A DNA stretch of 64,000 bases from Chitinophaga alhagiae (GCF_003568665.1 NZ_QXMH01000001.1:1860001-1924000); one strand, 5' to 3'. Positions 51,983 through 61,742 are shown, counted from the first letter of the stretch. Numbers and translations are program-made. The notes: a model not told the origin generated them from the letters alone.

Positions 51983-52157
51983 TTGCCTGCCTTTTGCCCT
52001 AAAGGTAGGAAGAAAAAAATATGTTAAATTAAAAGAGCGGCGCAAACCAATCGGTAGCCCGTTTCGTACCTTTAGGGACAATCTCCGCGCATGGGGATGA
52101 AAAGCAAAGTATTGCGTTTGGTGTTAAAGCGTAGTTAACGCAAAATCAAATCTTAGT

Positions 52158-52709
52158 ATGGAAACAAGGAAACTTCTAATTTTGCCGTTATTATTACTGT
52201 TCAGCCATTGTACATACTCTCAGAACGGAGGAAAAAATAAATTCATGGAAGAAAAAAAGAATCCTGCGTACTCCCGCACGGATACTGGTAAAGTAAACCT
52301 TACAGACGCAGAGTGGAAAAAAGTATTACCGAAAGAAGTTTATGACATCGCCCGCGAAAAAGGCACAGAATGGGCGTTTACAGGCAAATATTGGGACCAT
52401 AAGGAAAAAGGCACTTACTATTGCGCAGCATGCGGGAACCCGCTTTTTGTGTCTGACACAAAGTTTGAAAGCGGATGCGGCTGGCCGAGCTTCTACCAGC
52501 CCATCAGTAAAACCAGCGTAATTTATACGCCAGACAACTCTCACGGCATGCAACGTACGGAAGTGCAGTGCGGCCGCTGCAAAGCCCATTTGGGGCATGT
52601 TTTTGACGACGGACCGCCACCAACCGGTTTGCGTTATTGCATCAATTCCGTGATCCTGGACTTTGACAAGGCGCAAGACGCGGAAAAGAAGTACAAAGAG
52701 AAAGAATAA
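52158..52709 (+). CDS. msrB: Exported peptide-methionine (R)-S-oxide reductase
   Basis: The 183-residue protein has a lipoprotein-like signal (LLLLFSHC, Cys about 18). The MsrB domain follows: the two zinc CxxC pairs ([11 protein letters not shown] and [14 protein letters not shown]), [11 protein letters not shown], and the catalytic Cys in [13 protein letters not shown]. It reduces methionine-R-sulfoxide in proteins using a thiol donor. The export signal suggests repair of oxidised envelope proteins. The start is preferred because the sequence upstream of the domain is only signal and linker. Divergent from mutL. Confidence 0.93.
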   Translation: METRKLLILPLLLLFSHCTYSQNGGKNKFMEEKKNPAYSRTDTGKVNLTDAEWKKVLPKEVYDIAREKGTEWAFTGKYWDHKEKGTYYCAACGNPLFVSDTKFESGCGWPSFYQPISKTSVIYTPDNSHGMQRTEVQCGRCKAHLGHVFDDGPPPTGLRYCINSVILDFDKAQDAEKKYKEKE

Positions 52710-53078
52710 CATTGCCCGCCTGACTATATGCTGCCGGTACAAACTGTATTGTACCGCAGCGCGGGTGTTGATATATCTTTCACCGCAGGGTAAAAATATG
52801 CCTGGTTATATCCCCTCAGCAACATTTCTTTTTTACCATTACTGTTATGCCGTTTGCGCGCACAATGCGCATGCAAGCAGCTACTGCCTGCGGAACGGTA
52901 TATTGCATATATAGCGGGCTGGAGACCGGTTGGGCGTAACAGCTGGTAAATTATTTCACAGGAAATGGAACGGGGCGGTCATATCAAAAGACGGCATGTT
53001 CCGGCAATGTGCGGATTGCGGCAAGGCAGCGGGTAAGGGAGCAACAGGAGAAAAGAACAGGGAAGGGAAAAAGCGGCT
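52710..53078. other. Non-coding stretch after msrB
   Basis: A hairpin at 52731-52759 (CTGC-C-GGTACAA/TTGTACC-GCAG, one bulged base, loop ACTGTA) may end the msrB message, though no T-tract follows. The rest contains AT-rich and purine-rich sequence without a convincing gene; open frames in it are short and start inside msrB. Confidence 0.45.
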
Positions 53079-53360
53079 TCAGGAACTCACGTCGGCCAGT
53101 TCATAAGTGTTAGGCTCAAATTCAATAATGTCATACACTGCCAACTGGAATTTGTCAAACGGGTCTTCCGCCAGAATGGTCTCCACCTCGCGGCGGCTTC
53201 CCGCCTTGCAAAGTATGATGGCCCCGGTTCTGGGCTTGCGGCGCCCGGAAAGGATGAAGCGGCCTTCCCTGTACTGTTTTTCCAGGAAAGCATTGTGGGC
53301 CTCAAGGTAGTGTTCAACAGCTGCCACGGGCCTGATGTACTGCAGGAGGATCAGGTACAT
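53079..53360 (-). CDS. YciI-family protein
   Basis: The 93-residue protein matches the YCII domain in full: MYLILLQYIRPVAAVEHYLEAH, with the conserved His in LEAHNAFLEKQYREGRFILSGRRKP, then TGAIILCKAGSRREVETILAEDPFDKFQLAVYDIIEFEPN. The ferredoxin-like alpha/beta fold with a His/Asp pair has been proposed as a putative active site, but no substrate is known. Single gene with about 165 bp to the divergent DUF4836 gene. Confidence 0.88.
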   Translation of the reverse strand: MYLILLQYIRPVAAVEHYLEAHNAFLEKQYREGRFILSGRRKPRTGAIILCKAGSRREVETILAEDPFDKFQLAVYDIIEFEPNTYELADVSS

Positions 53361-53484
53361 AATGTAAACGGTTCTTCAGTAAATGGTTAAAAATCAGAAT
53401 ATTTACAAAGGTATACAAATAGTTGATAGTAGCGCCTTTCCGGCCGGGATGCAATAAAAATAAACGTATTAGCAAAAAACCTAG

Positions 53485-53492
53485 TATTTTTG
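53485..53492 (+). promoter_or_regulatory. Bacteroidota -7 promoter element for the DUF4836 gene
   Basis: TATTTTTG fits TAnnTTTG and lies 32 bp before the ATG at 53525. The -33 region is AT-rich without a clear TTG. Confidence 0.4.
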
Positions 53493-53524
53493 AGGGTAAT
53501 TTTCAAATCCATTTAACGCTCATT

Positions 53525-55270
53525 ATGAAACAAATGATTTCAAGGGCATTCCTTCTTTTATCCGGAATTGCCGTGTTGTTGTTGTCAGCCTGTTCCAAAA
53601 TTCCCGAGCAGGGAAAACACATCCCCAAAACTGCAGCCCTTGTGCTGGGTATCAACTCCAAACAAATACAGGAGAAACTGGTAACCGAAGGCCTCTCTGT
53701 AGACAAGCTGTTTGACGCCCTGCAGCAGAAAGATACCAGCAATGAAATGACCAAGGCCCTGAAAGAAGCCGAAAACTCCGGCGTAGACCTGCAGGGCAAC
53801 GTATACGTGGCCATGGTGCCCGGAGATAAAGGGAATGGCTATGTGATGGCTGTTGCCAAACTGAAAGATGAAGCCAAGTTTGAGGCCTTCCTGAAAGAGA
53901 AGTCCAAAAAAGAGATAACGGCGGGGAAAGACTTTAAGTTCCTGGAAGACAAAGACGCCGCCATCGGGTTCAATAAAGAGACCATTATTGGCGTGTTTCC
54001 CATCAATCCCAACAAACTTCCTTACGGAGACGAATCAGATCCCTTTGCCATGCTGGGAGATACCACCGCTCCCGCCCCTCAAGCTCCTGAAAAAGCCAAC
54101 AAGGCGGAATTGCTGGACGGCCTCTTTCACCTGAAAGCAGATGAGTCTGTAGCCAACATAGAGTCTTTCAAAGACATCCAGAAAGAGAAAGGCGATGTGC
54201 TGTTCTGGATGAGCAGCGAACAGATCTACGCTTTCAACCCCGGCACCCCCTCCGGTATGGCCGCGCTGGTTACCACCAATGTGAAGAAGCTGACTGCCGG
54301 CGCTTTCCAGACGGCGGCCCTGCATTTCGAGAACGGCAAAATAAAAGTGAACAGCACCTCCTATGCCGGCACCGAAATAAAAGAGATCATGAAGAAATAC
54401 CCGATGGAGAAGGTGAACATGAGCATGCTGGAAAACTACCCTTCTGAAAATGTACTGGGCTTTATGCTGATCAACTTTGACCTGCGCATGCTGGGAGACA
54501 TTCTCAAACTGGTAGGCATGGACGGTTTTGCCAACATGGGCTTGGCGGAAGCCGGCATTACGCTGGAAGACCTGCTGAAAGCCTTCAAGGGAGAAATTGC
54601 CCTCATTGGCTCAGACTTTACCGTGGAAAGCGTGCCCTCCGCATGGGACTCTACCTATAAAACCACCAAGCCGCACGCTAAATGGGTGTTCAATATGAAA
54701 GTGGGAGACAAGGCCGCTTTTGAAAAGATCATGAACGCTCCCCGCATTGCGCCCATGTTCACCAAAGAAGGTAATGAATACAAACCTGCGCAGGACCTTG
54801 GCGGCGAAATGGCCGTTTCTATTACCAACGAGCGCATCCTGTTCAGCTCCGATGCGGCGCTGATGCAGGCATATACCGAGGGCAAATCCAAAGTGAAGCT
54901 GGACGAAGGAGTGGAAAGCAAGGCGAAAGGCAATGTACTGAGCGTATACTTCAGTGTGGAAAAACTCGTCAACAACCTGCCTGCGGAAGAAATGAAATTG
55001 CCTGACAGTGTGGCCAACGATATTAAAGGCCTGCTGAAAGACCTTACCGTTGCAACAGAGCCTTTCGACGGCAAGTCACAGAAATCCGTGATGGAGCTGA
55101 ACTTCAAGAACGAAGGGCAGAACACGCTGGTACAGCTGGCTAACTTCACCCAGAAAATGTACGGCTACTACCTTTCCAAAAAGAAAGAAGACGAAGCCGC
55201 CTGGGGCGATGCTGTAACAGACTCCGCTGCCGTAGCTGCGGATACCGTGGCCGCCCCGGTAGCCCCCTGA
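53525..55270 (+). CDS. DUF4836 family lipoprotein
   Basis: From ATG 53525 the protein has 581 residues with a lipobox (LLLSAC, Cys about 20) followed by SKIPEQGKHIPKTAALVLGINSKQIQEKL, the characteristic DUF4836 start. It is a large extracytoplasmic protein of repeated alpha/beta units. Segments such as NVYVAMVPGDKGNGYVMAVAKL, GDVLFWMSSEQIYAF and LPDSVANDIKGLLKDLTVATEPF recur in the family. It ends in an Ala/Val/Pro-rich low-complexity tail (AAVAADTVAAPVAP). No function is known; it is common in Chitinophagaceae and Bacteroidales envelopes. It has its own promoter and a terminator. Confidence 0.85.
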   Translation: MKQMISRAFLLLSGIAVLLLSACSKIPEQGKHIPKTAALVLGINSKQIQEKLVTEGLSVDKLFDALQQKDTSNEMTKALKEAENSGVDLQGNVYVAMVPGDKGNGYVMAVAKLKDEAKFEAFLKEKSKKEITAGKDFKFLEDKDAAIGFNKETIIGVFPINPNKLPYGDESDPFAMLGDTTAPAPQAPEKANKAELLDGLFHLKADESVANIESFKDIQKEKGDVLFWMSSEQIYAFNPGTPSGMAALVTTNVKKLTAGAFQTAALHFENGKIKVNSTSYAGTEIKEIMKKYPMEKVNMSMLENYPSENVLGFMLINFDLRMLGDILKLVGMDGFANMGLAEAGITLEDLLKAFKGEIALIGSDFTVESVPSAWDSTYKTTKPHAKWVFNMKVGDKAAFEKIMNAPRIAPMFTKEGNEYKPAQDLGGEMAVSITNERILFSSDAALMQAYTEGKSKVKLDEGVESKAKGNVLSVYFSVEKLVNNLPAEEMKLPDSVANDIKGLLKDLTVATEPFDGKSQKSVMELNFKNEGQNTLVQLANFTQKMYGYYLSKKKEDEAAWGDAVTDSAAVAADTVAAPVAP

Positions 55271-55292
55271 CCCTGAGATATTCAAGATATAT

Positions 55293-55324
55293 AAAAGCTG
55301 CTCCCATCCGGGGCAGCTTTTTAT
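55293..55324 (+). terminator. Terminator after the DUF4836 gene
   Basis: AAAGCTGC-T-CCC pairs with GGGG-CAGCTTT and is followed by TTTTTATTT, about 25 bp past the stop. Confidence 0.8.
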
Positions 55325-55382
55325 TTGGTGGAATATTCTATATTTAACATTCCACATCGGCCATTTAACAGAACAGCAAAAC

Positions 55383-56033
55383 ATGCAGATAGCGCTATCT
55401 GCGGTAGTGCCCGTACCGCTGCGAGACAAGGTAATGCAGCAGGCTTCGGACATCTGGAACCGCAATGTTACATTCAGCCCCGGGCAGTTCATCAAGATCA
55501 AGGCGCCCTCCGGCACCGGCAAAACCACGCTGGTGCATTACCTCTATCATATCCGGTATGATTATACGGGTACCATACAGATAAATGGCCAGCCATGGCC
55601 TTCCTATAGCCGGGACCAACTGGCCGCTATGCGGCAGGCGCAGATCAGCGTAATTTTCCAGGACCTCCGGTTGTTTGACCAACTGACCGCACAGGAAAAC
55701 GTGGAGTTGAAAAGGGTGATGCAGCCACAGCCCATGTACGGGCCGGAAAAGATAGAAGAGTTTGCCGCGCGGCTGGGCGTAAGCCATGTGCTGCGCCAGA
55801 GCGCCGCCACCCTTTCATACGGGGAAAAGCAGCGTATTGCCATCATCCGCGCCCTGATGCAGCCATTTCAATGGCTGATGATGGACGAGCCGTTCAGCCA
55901 CCTGGATGAGGCCAATGCGCAAAAAGCCGCGCAGCTGATCGCGGAGGAATGCCAGCGCCGCAAGGCCGGGTTCATACTCACAGACCTTGATCACGACAAC
56001 CGATTTGATTACCACGTAAGCTATCTTTTATAA
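55383..56033 (+). CDS. ABC transporter ATP-binding protein (LolD/FtsE-like)
   Basis: The compact 216-residue ATPase carries Walker A APSGTGKTT (about 44-52), a Q-loop in ISVIFQDLRLFDQLT, signature LSYGEKQRIAIIRAL, Walker B QWLMMDEPFSHLDE, and a divergent H-loop region ILTDLDHDNR where the usual His is replaced around DLDHD. It lacks an extra regulatory domain. It is followed after 1 bp by an FtsX-like permease, so the two form an exporter or lipoprotein-handling complex of the MacB/LolCDE type. Cargo unknown. Confidence 0.88.
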   Translation: MQIALSAVVPVPLRDKVMQQASDIWNRNVTFSPGQFIKIKAPSGTGKTTLVHYLYHIRYDYTGTIQINGQPWPSYSRDQLAAMRQAQISVIFQDLRLFDQLTAQENVELKRVMQPQPMYGPEKIEEFAARLGVSHVLRQSAATLSYGEKQRIAIIRALMQPFQWLMMDEPFSHLDEANAQKAAQLIAEECQRRKAGFILTDLDHDNRFDYHVSYLL

Positions 56034-56034
56034 C

Positions 56035-57222
56035 ATGCAGTTTTACCAGTTACTCAAAAAGATCATCCGCACCGGCGTTGGGAAAGGCCGGTTCTGGATG
56101 GCGGCCGTTGGCCTGGGAATAGCCATGCTGCTGATCCTGGTGGCACTGCAGGTGCATCACAATTTTTCAGCGCTGCTGTACGGCGAAAAGAACCAGAACG
56201 AGCGGGCAGACTTTTTGGTGATCAATAAAAAGATCACCAATGAAATGATGGGCCGCCCCGAGTTGACCACTTTTACCAAAACGGAGCTGAACGATTTTGC
56301 CGCCCAGCCCTTTGTGCAGAGCTTGGGCGTTATTACCGCCGCGCAATTCAATGTAAAAATGGTGGCAGACCAGCTGGGGTTTTCTACTGAAATGTTTTTT
56401 GAAGCGGTGCCAGACAGCTTCATAGATGTGAAGAGCGATGAATGGAAATGGCAGCCGGGCCAGATGGTGATACCGGTCATAGTGCCGCGTGACTTTGTAG
56501 ATATGTTCAACTTCGGTTTTGCCCTGGGCAACAGCATCCCCCAGTTCTCGGAAGAAACCATCAAGACCCTCAGTCCGGGTATCGTGATCAGCCAGGGGCT
56601 CCGCACCGGTCAGTTTGCCGGTAAAATAGCTGGTTTTTCCGACCGCATCTCCACCGTGCTGGTGCCGCAGGCCTTTATGGACTGGGCTAACGGCATATAT
56701 GGCAGCGGGGCTGCCAAGGCGCCTTCCCGCATCATCATCAAAACAAAAGACCCCAGCAGCACCGTGCTGGCAGATTACCTGGAAAAACACGGGTTTTCTA
56801 CAGACACGGAAAAAACAAAGTATAGCAAGATACGCGGCATTGTGCAGGTGATCGTAAGCGTAGTGGGCTTTTTCGGGCTGGTGCTGCTGCTGTTTGCGCT
56901 GTTGGTGTTCAGTATGTTCATTCAACTGGTGATCGCTTCCTGCAAAAAGGAAATACGCCTGCTGATCACCCTCGGCGCCGCGCCGCGGCAGTTGCAGGGC
57001 TACCTGCTCCGGCAATTTGTTCCCATGTACATTGTGATAGGCGTGCTGGCGCTGCTGCTGGTGGCGGGGTTGCAATGGTGGGTGTCTGGCATACTGGCCG
57101 GGCACAACATGTTTGTGCCGCAATGGCCTTCGCTGGCGGCGCTGCTGGCCACGCTGGCCATACTGGTACTGGTATATGCCGTGAACCTGTTTTCCGTTAA
57201 AAAACATATTGCAGATATATAA
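56035..57222 (+). CDS. FtsX/MacB-like ABC permease
   Basis: The 395-residue protein has one N-terminal helix (about 20-40, FWMAAVGLGIAMLLILVALQV), a roughly 200-residue extracytoplasmic domain, and three C-terminal helices (IVSVVGFFGLVLLLFALLVFSMF; LRQFVPMYIVIGVLALLLVAG; LAALLATLAILVLVYAVNLF). A coupling-helix motif KKEIRLLITLGAAPRQLQG lies between the first two of these, as in type VII (LolC/E, MacB) permeases. Only one permease gene is present, so it probably acts as a homodimer. Partner of the ATPase one base upstream. Confidence 0.85.
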   Translation: MQFYQLLKKIIRTGVGKGRFWMAAVGLGIAMLLILVALQVHHNFSALLYGEKNQNERADFLVINKKITNEMMGRPELTTFTKTELNDFAAQPFVQSLGVITAAQFNVKMVADQLGFSTEMFFEAVPDSFIDVKSDEWKWQPGQMVIPVIVPRDFVDMFNFGFALGNSIPQFSEETIKTLSPGIVISQGLRTGQFAGKIAGFSDRISTVLVPQAFMDWANGIYGSGAAKAPSRIIIKTKDPSSTVLADYLEKHGFSTDTEKTKYSKIRGIVQVIVSVVGFFGLVLLLFALLVFSMFIQLVIASCKKEIRLLITLGAAPRQLQGYLLRQFVPMYIVIGVLALLLVAGLQWWVSGILAGHNMFVPQWPSLAALLATLAILVLVYAVNLFSVKKHIADI

Positions 57223-57246
57223 TTTACCACCCCTATTACCAAAATC

Positions 57247-58884
57247 ATGAAAAAGACCTTTCTGCTGCTATGCACTGCCTGCAGCATGCTGCCGGCCCTG
57301 GCGCAAAAAACCATACTGCATTGCGGTATGCTGATAGACGGTGTGTCTAACAACGCACGCCGTCAAATGTCTGTGATCATTGAAGGTAAAAAGATACTGG
57401 CCGTACAGGCAGGGTACGCCGCGCCAGCCCCCGGAGACAAAGTGATCGACCTGAAGCAGCAAACCGTAATGCCGGGCTGGATGGACATGCACGTACACCT
57501 GGAAGGAGAGACCAGCAAAACAGCGTATACAGACAAGTTTATCCAAAACCCCGCAGACCTGGCTTACCTGAGCGTACGTTATGCGGAGCGCACGTTGCTG
57601 ACGGGCTTTACTACCGTACGGGACCTGGGCGGCTCCGGGGTGAACATTGCCCTGCGGAATGCCATCAACAAAGGCCTCATCACCGGCCCGCGCATTTTCA
57701 CGGCCGGCAAGTCTATTGCCACCACCGGCGGGCATGCAGACCCTACTAACGGATACCGGCAAGACCTGATGGGTAACCCCGGCCCGGAAGCGGGCGTGGC
57801 CAACGGCGCGGATGAATGCCGCAAGGCCGTACGCCAGGCATACAAAAACGGGGCAGACCTCATCAAGATCACCGCCACCGGAGGTGTGCTGAGTGTGGCC
57901 AAAGACGGCAGCAGCCCGCAGTTTACGGATGAAGAGCTGCAAGCCATCATCAGCACGGCGCGGGATTACAATATGAAAGTAGCCGCCCACGCCCATGGCA
58001 CAGAGGGCATTAAACGCGCCATCCGCGCCGGTGTTAACTCTATAGAACATGGTACGCTGATGGATGAGGAAGGCATGGCCCTGGCCATCAAACACGGTAC
58101 CTGGTATGTACCCACCATTACCGCCGGCCGCTCCGTGGCAGATTCGGCCAAAATTGCCGGCTACTTTCCCGCTATTGTGAAGCCCAAGGCGGAAGCTATT
58201 GGCCCGCAAATACAAGGCACTTTTGCAAAGGCCTGGAAGAAAGGTGTTAAAATAGCTTTCGGTACAGACGCCGGCGTATTCATGCACGGCCGCAACTGGC
58301 TGGAATTTACCTACATGGTGGAAGCCGGCATGCCTCCCATGGAAGCTATTAAATCAGCCACCAGCCGGGCAGCGGAGCTATTGGGCGTGCAGGACCAACT
58401 GGGGAGCATAACCCCCGGCAAAACGGCAGACTTTACCGCGGTAGACGGAGACCCGCTGAAAGACATACAGGCAATGGGAAAGGTGAGCTTTGTGATGAAA
58501 GACGGCTTGATTTTTAAACAGGGAACCGCTAACTTGTTGGCCGTTCAAAACAATACCATCATGCCAGATACTAAAAAATTCGTTCACGTTGTAAATTTTT
58601 ACCTGAAGCCGGGCCTCTCTGCGGCAGACGTAAAGAAATTTGAGGAAGGCGTTAGCTCGCTGGGAAAAATTGAGACCCTGCTGATGTTCAACGTAGGCAA
58701 ACCCGCCAAAACAGACCGCCCCGTTATAGACAAAAGTTACAGCTATTGTCTGCTCACCGTTTTCAAAGATGAGGCCGGGCATGATATTTACCAGGAGCAT
58801 CCTGTACACCTGGAGTTTATCAAGAACTGTAATACCTACTGGGAAAAGGTGGTGATATTTGACTCGGAAACGATTGGGGGATAG
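57247..58884 (+). CDS. Secreted amidohydrolase with C-terminal Dabb-like domain
   Basis: The 545-residue protein has a signal peptide ([14 protein letters not shown]). The metal-dependent hydrolase barrel covers about 20-430, with HxH in [10 protein letters not shown], the carboxylated-Lys region [13 protein letters not shown], His in [15 protein letters not shown] and [12 protein letters not shown], and Asp in AFGTDAGVF. It is close to the imidazolonepropionase/Xaa-Pro-dipeptidase-like group. Residues about 444-545 form a separate domain ([20 protein letters not shown]...[22 protein letters not shown]) that fits the stress-responsive A/B-barrel (Dabb) fold. It lies 24 bp downstream of the ABC permease, probably one operon. 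Confidence 0.85.
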   Translation: MKKTFLLLCTACSMLPALAQKTILHCGMLIDGVSNNARRQMSVIIEGKKILAVQAGYAAPAPGDKVIDLKQQTVMPGWMDMHVHLEGETSKTAYTDKFIQNPADLAYLSVRYAERTLLTGFTTVRDLGGSGVNIALRNAINKGLITGPRIFTAGKSIATTGGHADPTNGYRQDLMGNPGPEAGVANGADECRKAVRQAYKNGADLIKITATGGVLSVAKDGSSPQFTDEELQAIISTARDYNMKVAAHAHGTEGIKRAIRAGVNSIEHGTLMDEEGMALAIKHGTWYVPTITAGRSVADSAKIAGYFPAIVKPKAEAIGPQIQGTFAKAWKKGVKIAFGTDAGVFMHGRNWLEFTYMVEAGMPPMEAIKSATSRAAELLGVQDQLGSITPGKTADFTAVDGDPLKDIQAMGKVSFVMKDGLIFKQGTANLLAVQNNTIMPDTKKFVHVVNFYLKPGLSAADVKKFEEGVSSLGKIETLLMFNVGKPAKTDRPVIDKSYSYCLLTVFKDEAGHDIYQEHPVHLEFIKNCNTYWEKVVIFDSETIGG

Positions 58885-58913
58885 AAAGGATTTTCAAACA
58901 CATACCCAAAATG

Positions 58914-58950
58914 AACAGGACCGGCTATCATACTTAGCCGGTCCTGTTTC
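58914..58950. terminator. Bidirectional terminator between the amidohydrolase and DUF2891 genes
   Basis: A 13-bp stem ACAGGACCGGCTA/TAGCCGGTCCTGT encloses a seven-base loop and is followed by TTTCTTAT on the plus strand; upstream A-rich sequence could serve the minus strand. Confidence 0.85.
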
Positions 58951-58963
58951 TTATATTCCGGAT

Positions 58964-60055
58964 TTAATACTCCACCGTCAACGCATACACCGCAAACGTT
59001 GCCAGCCAGTGCTCCCCCGCATAATCCCCGCTGGCCACATGCGGCAGCGCCGCGTGCAGGTGGCGGTTGGCCAGTTCCCTGATGTTGTTGCCCGTTTCCC
59101 CGCAATGCCGCGCAATACCGTACAGGCACCAGGCGCGGCTGAGGTTGAGGCCGTCCAGGTGTACCAGTTTGCCGTCTGTACGGTCTTTTACCTCGGCCAG
59201 GCTGAACAGGGTGATTTCTTGCTCAAAGAGCCCCGGCAAAAAGTTCTTCACCCAGGTTTTATACGCGTCTGCAGGAAGGATGCGCCACATCAGGTCTGCT
59301 TCTTCCAGGCAGGGAGATAAAAAGTCATAACCGCCCGGCTCCCAGGAGGCGGGGCAGTTGCGGTCTTTGGCGTAGAAGCGCAGGGCGGCCTCGCGGATGG
59401 AAGACTGCAGGGCCGTATCCCGTGTAACAACGCCGTAGTCCCAGGCCAGGCGGAGGCCAAAGGCCAGGTTGGTATGCTCGCCTACGCGGATGGGGTATAC
59501 GATCTTTTTCAGAAAATCCCGCCAGGCGGTGCTGAACAGGCGGGCCAATGGCGCAATGTTGCCGCGCAGTTGCCTGGCCAGCGGATCGTCCCAGGTTATA
59601 AGCTCCGTTTGCAATTGCATCAGCCAGCTCCAGCCGTAAATACGCTCAAACCCTTTGTTTTCCTTGTTGCGGAAAATGAGCATTTCCTGCCGGATGTTGT
59701 CTTGCGAGAGGTTTTCTGCGAGCTTTCTCTTTATTTCCGCTGCGTTAGGCAGGTCAGGGTACATTTTTAACAACCGTACCAGCATCCAGTGGCCGTGTAC
59801 GCTGCTGTGCCAGTCGTAGCAGCCGTAGAAGGCCGGGTGATAGTTTTGCGGGGCCTGCAGCAGGGAAGAGTCTGAAAACACGATGCCTGTTTTGTACGGG
59901 AAAGCATGCTGCATGCACTTCAGGGGCAGCGCGGCAAAATGCAGCGCGCCGGCGGTAGTGAGGCGCAGTTGTCCGTCTTTTTCCGTGTAGAGAGGCATTT
60001 GCGCATTGCTTTTTGTAAGCCACAGCAGGCATACCAGCAGGGATACAACTCTCAT
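58964..60055 (-). CDS. Exported DUF2891 domain protein
   Basis: The 363-residue protein has a short signal peptide (MRVVSLLVCLLWLTKSNAQ). DUF2891 is an all-alpha (alpha/alpha toroid-like) family; visible hallmarks are HPAFYGCYDWHSSVHGHWMLVRLLK, ENLSQDNIRQEMLIF, RIYGWSWLMQLQTELITW, EHTNLAFGLRLAWDYG and GGYDFLSPCLEEADLMWRIL. The CYDWHSSVHGHW cluster could be a metal or catalytic site, but no activity is known. Its start codon follows the flavoprotein gene by one base, so the two are cotranscribed. Confidence 0.88.
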   Translation of the reverse strand: MRVVSLLVCLLWLTKSNAQMPLYTEKDGQLRLTTAGALHFAALPLKCMQHAFPYKTGIVFSDSSLLQAPQNYHPAFYGCYDWHSSVHGHWMLVRLLKMYPDLPNAAEIKRKLAENLSQDNIRQEMLIFRNKENKGFERIYGWSWLMQLQTELITWDDPLARQLRGNIAPLARLFSTAWRDFLKKIVYPIRVGEHTNLAFGLRLAWDYGVVTRDTALQSSIREAALRFYAKDRNCPASWEPGGYDFLSPCLEEADLMWRILPADAYKTWVKNFLPGLFEQEITLFSLAEVKDRTDGKLVHLDGLNLSRAWCLYGIARHCGETGNNIRELANRHLHAALPHVASGDYAGEHWLATFAVYALTVEY

Positions 60056-60056
60056 A

Positions 60057-61295
60057 TCAGCGGTTAAGTAACAGTTTAAAGTAAAAAGAAGGCCGTGTGA
60101 GTTTCTTCCGGAGGTCTACTTCATAGAACATACTGGAGATCACGTCACGAAGCTGTTTGTTCCGCATGCCCATTTTCATCAGCCAGTTAAACAGCCGCGG
60201 GTATTTTACCAGCTGCTGCAGTTTGTAGCTGAGCCGCAGCTCGGGCCCCAGCACACGGTACACATCCTCATCGTATGCCAGCAGGGTTTCCGCGGAGAAA
60301 TCTTTCGCGCTCAGGCAAGCGGCGGCCTGTTTACCGGCTATGGCCCCGCAGTAGAGGGCGTTGCCGATGCCTTCGCCGGTGAAAGGATCTATGATAAAGG
60401 CCGCATCGCCCACCAGCATATACCGGCTGCCGGAGAGGCGTCTTTTTTTAGAGCCCAGCGGCAGGCCGTAACCGTCCAGGCTGCTCACCATTTCCGCCTG
60501 TTTGAAACGCTCGGCAAAAATGGGATCGTTCTTCAGGGTATCTGTGAGCAGTGTTTTGAGATTTACTTTCCTGTCACGCACCGCATCGCTGAGCATATCC
60601 ATGCCAACATTGGCTTCTCCGTTGGGCAGGGGGAATATCCAGAGGTAGCCGGGCAGCAGGTCTTTCAGGAAGTGCAGTTCTATAAAACTGTCTGCATGCA
60701 TGCCTGTAACGCCTTTGTAGTAGGCCCGTATGCCGGCCGCGTAATATTTCGGCTCCATGCGGATGCCTGCTACATCGCGGGTGAAGGAGGAGTGGGCGCC
60801 ATTGGCCACTATCACCAGCTGGGCCTTTACGGCAAAGTCTCCGGTGTTGCTGGTAAGTATGTAGCCGTCTGCTTCTTCCGTGTATTTGTCTATACTAACG
60901 CCTTCGTATAAACGAACATTGAGGCTGCGCTTCAACTCGTCTACCATGAAATTGTCGAAGTGAATGCGTTTGCACACAAAACCGAGGGGGGCGTCTTCCT
61001 GTTTGTTGTAGTTGGGTTTGTAGGGAACGTCCATGCTTTGGCGGCCGGGAGAAACGAAGGTAACGCCCCAGCTGTTCTCTTTTTCCACCAGCAGGCGCAG
61101 CCGCCCTGCCACGGCGGGATCTATCTTTTCCAGCGCTGTAATGACCTTACCGCTAAGCCCGTCTCCGCATACCTTGTCTCTCGGGAAAACGGCCTTGTCC
61201 ACTACTACGCAGGAAATGCCCAGCCTGTCCAGTTGCAGGGCCGCTGTAGCGCCACCAGGGCCGGCCCCTATAATACATACTGATGTGGTGATCAT
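60057..61295 (-). CDS. Geranylgeranyl reductase-family FAD oxidoreductase
   Basis: From ATG 61295 (MITTSVCIIGAGPGGATAALQL) the protein has 412 residues; the longer frame has no conserved N-terminus. The FAD site is GAGPGGATAAL, followed by VVVDKAVFPRDKVCGDGLSGKV, the signature of the geranylgeranyl reductase and related lipid/menaquinone oxidoreductase group. LVIVANGAHSSFTRDVAG, YLWIFPLPNGEANVGMDML and MLVGDAAFIIDPFTGEGIGNALYCG complete the flavoprotein fold. It probably reduces isoprenoid or polyketide-like double bonds; no isoprenoid gene is adjacent. Divergent from ybaB. Confidence 0.85.
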   Translation of the reverse strand: MITTSVCIIGAGPGGATAALQLDRLGISCVVVDKAVFPRDKVCGDGLSGKVITALEKIDPAVAGRLRLLVEKENSWGVTFVSPGRQSMDVPYKPNYNKQEDAPLGFVCKRIHFDNFMVDELKRSLNVRLYEGVSIDKYTEEADGYILTSNTGDFAVKAQLVIVANGAHSSFTRDVAGIRMEPKYYAAGIRAYYKGVTGMHADSFIELHFLKDLLPGYLWIFPLPNGEANVGMDMLSDAVRDRKVNLKTLLTDTLKNDPIFAERFKQAEMVSSLDGYGLPLGSKKRRLSGSRYMLVGDAAFIIDPFTGEGIGNALYCGAIAGKQAAACLSAKDFSAETLLAYDEDVYRVLGPELRLSYKLQQLVKYPRLFNWLMKMGMRNKQLRDVISSMFYEVDLRKKLTRPSFYFKLLLNR

Positions 61296-61361
61296 AGGCC
61301 GCCAAGATACGTATTCTGGCGCCGCTGTGGAAATATATATCTTTGCCTGAAACTGACTATT

Positions 61362-61676
61362 ATGTTCGGAGACCTGTTCGGGAAACTGCAGGAGGCGCAG
61401 CAAAAAATGAATGACAGCAAAGAGCGCCTTAAAAATATTACGGTGGCTGGCGAGGCCGGCAACGGTGCGGTAAAGGTAGTGGTAACGGGCAACCGCGAGG
61501 TGCAGAGCCTGGAAGTAGATCCTTCTCTGCTGAACGCGGAACGCAAGGAAGAGCTGGAAGACCTGCTCATCACCGCCCTCAACCGCGCGCTTAAGAACGC
61601 CGAGAACGCCTGGGAAACGGAAATGAAAGGCGTGGCCGGGGGCATGCTGGGCGGCATGGGTTTGCCGGGCATGTAA
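61362..61676 (+). CDS. YbaB/EbfC-family nucleoid-associated protein
   Basis: The 104-residue protein (MFGDLFGKLQEAQQKMNDSKERLKNI) has the YbaB fold: N-terminal and C-terminal helices around a three-stranded sheet with GAVKVVVTGNREVQSLEVDPSLL and ELEDLLITALNRALKNAENAWETEMKGV. Such dimers bind DNA with little sequence specificity and shape the nucleoid. The Gly/Met-rich tail (GGMLGGMGLPGM) is usual. Single gene ending in a shared terminator with the convergent typA. Confidence 0.9.
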   Translation: MFGDLFGKLQEAQQKMNDSKERLKNITVAGEAGNGAVKVVVTGNREVQSLEVDPSLLNAERKEELEDLLITALNRALKNAENAWETEMKGVAGGMLGGMGLPGM

Positions 61677-61682
61677 GGTATA

Positions 61683-61712
61683 AAAAAACCGGGCTTTTAC
61701 TGCCCGGCTTTA
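61683..61712. terminator. Bidirectional terminator between ybaB and typA
   Basis: ACCGGGC/GCCCGGC stem with a seven-base loop, seven A on the left (T-tract for the minus strand) and TTTATTT on the right. Confidence 0.85.
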
Positions 61713-61742
61713 TTTCCTTTTGTCTTGCGCTATTGATGCTTA

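Noticed and set aside
52663..52914. 83-codon ORF overlapping the msrB 3' end
   Set aside because: It starts inside msrB in another frame, crosses the post-msrB hairpin and has no recognisable feature.
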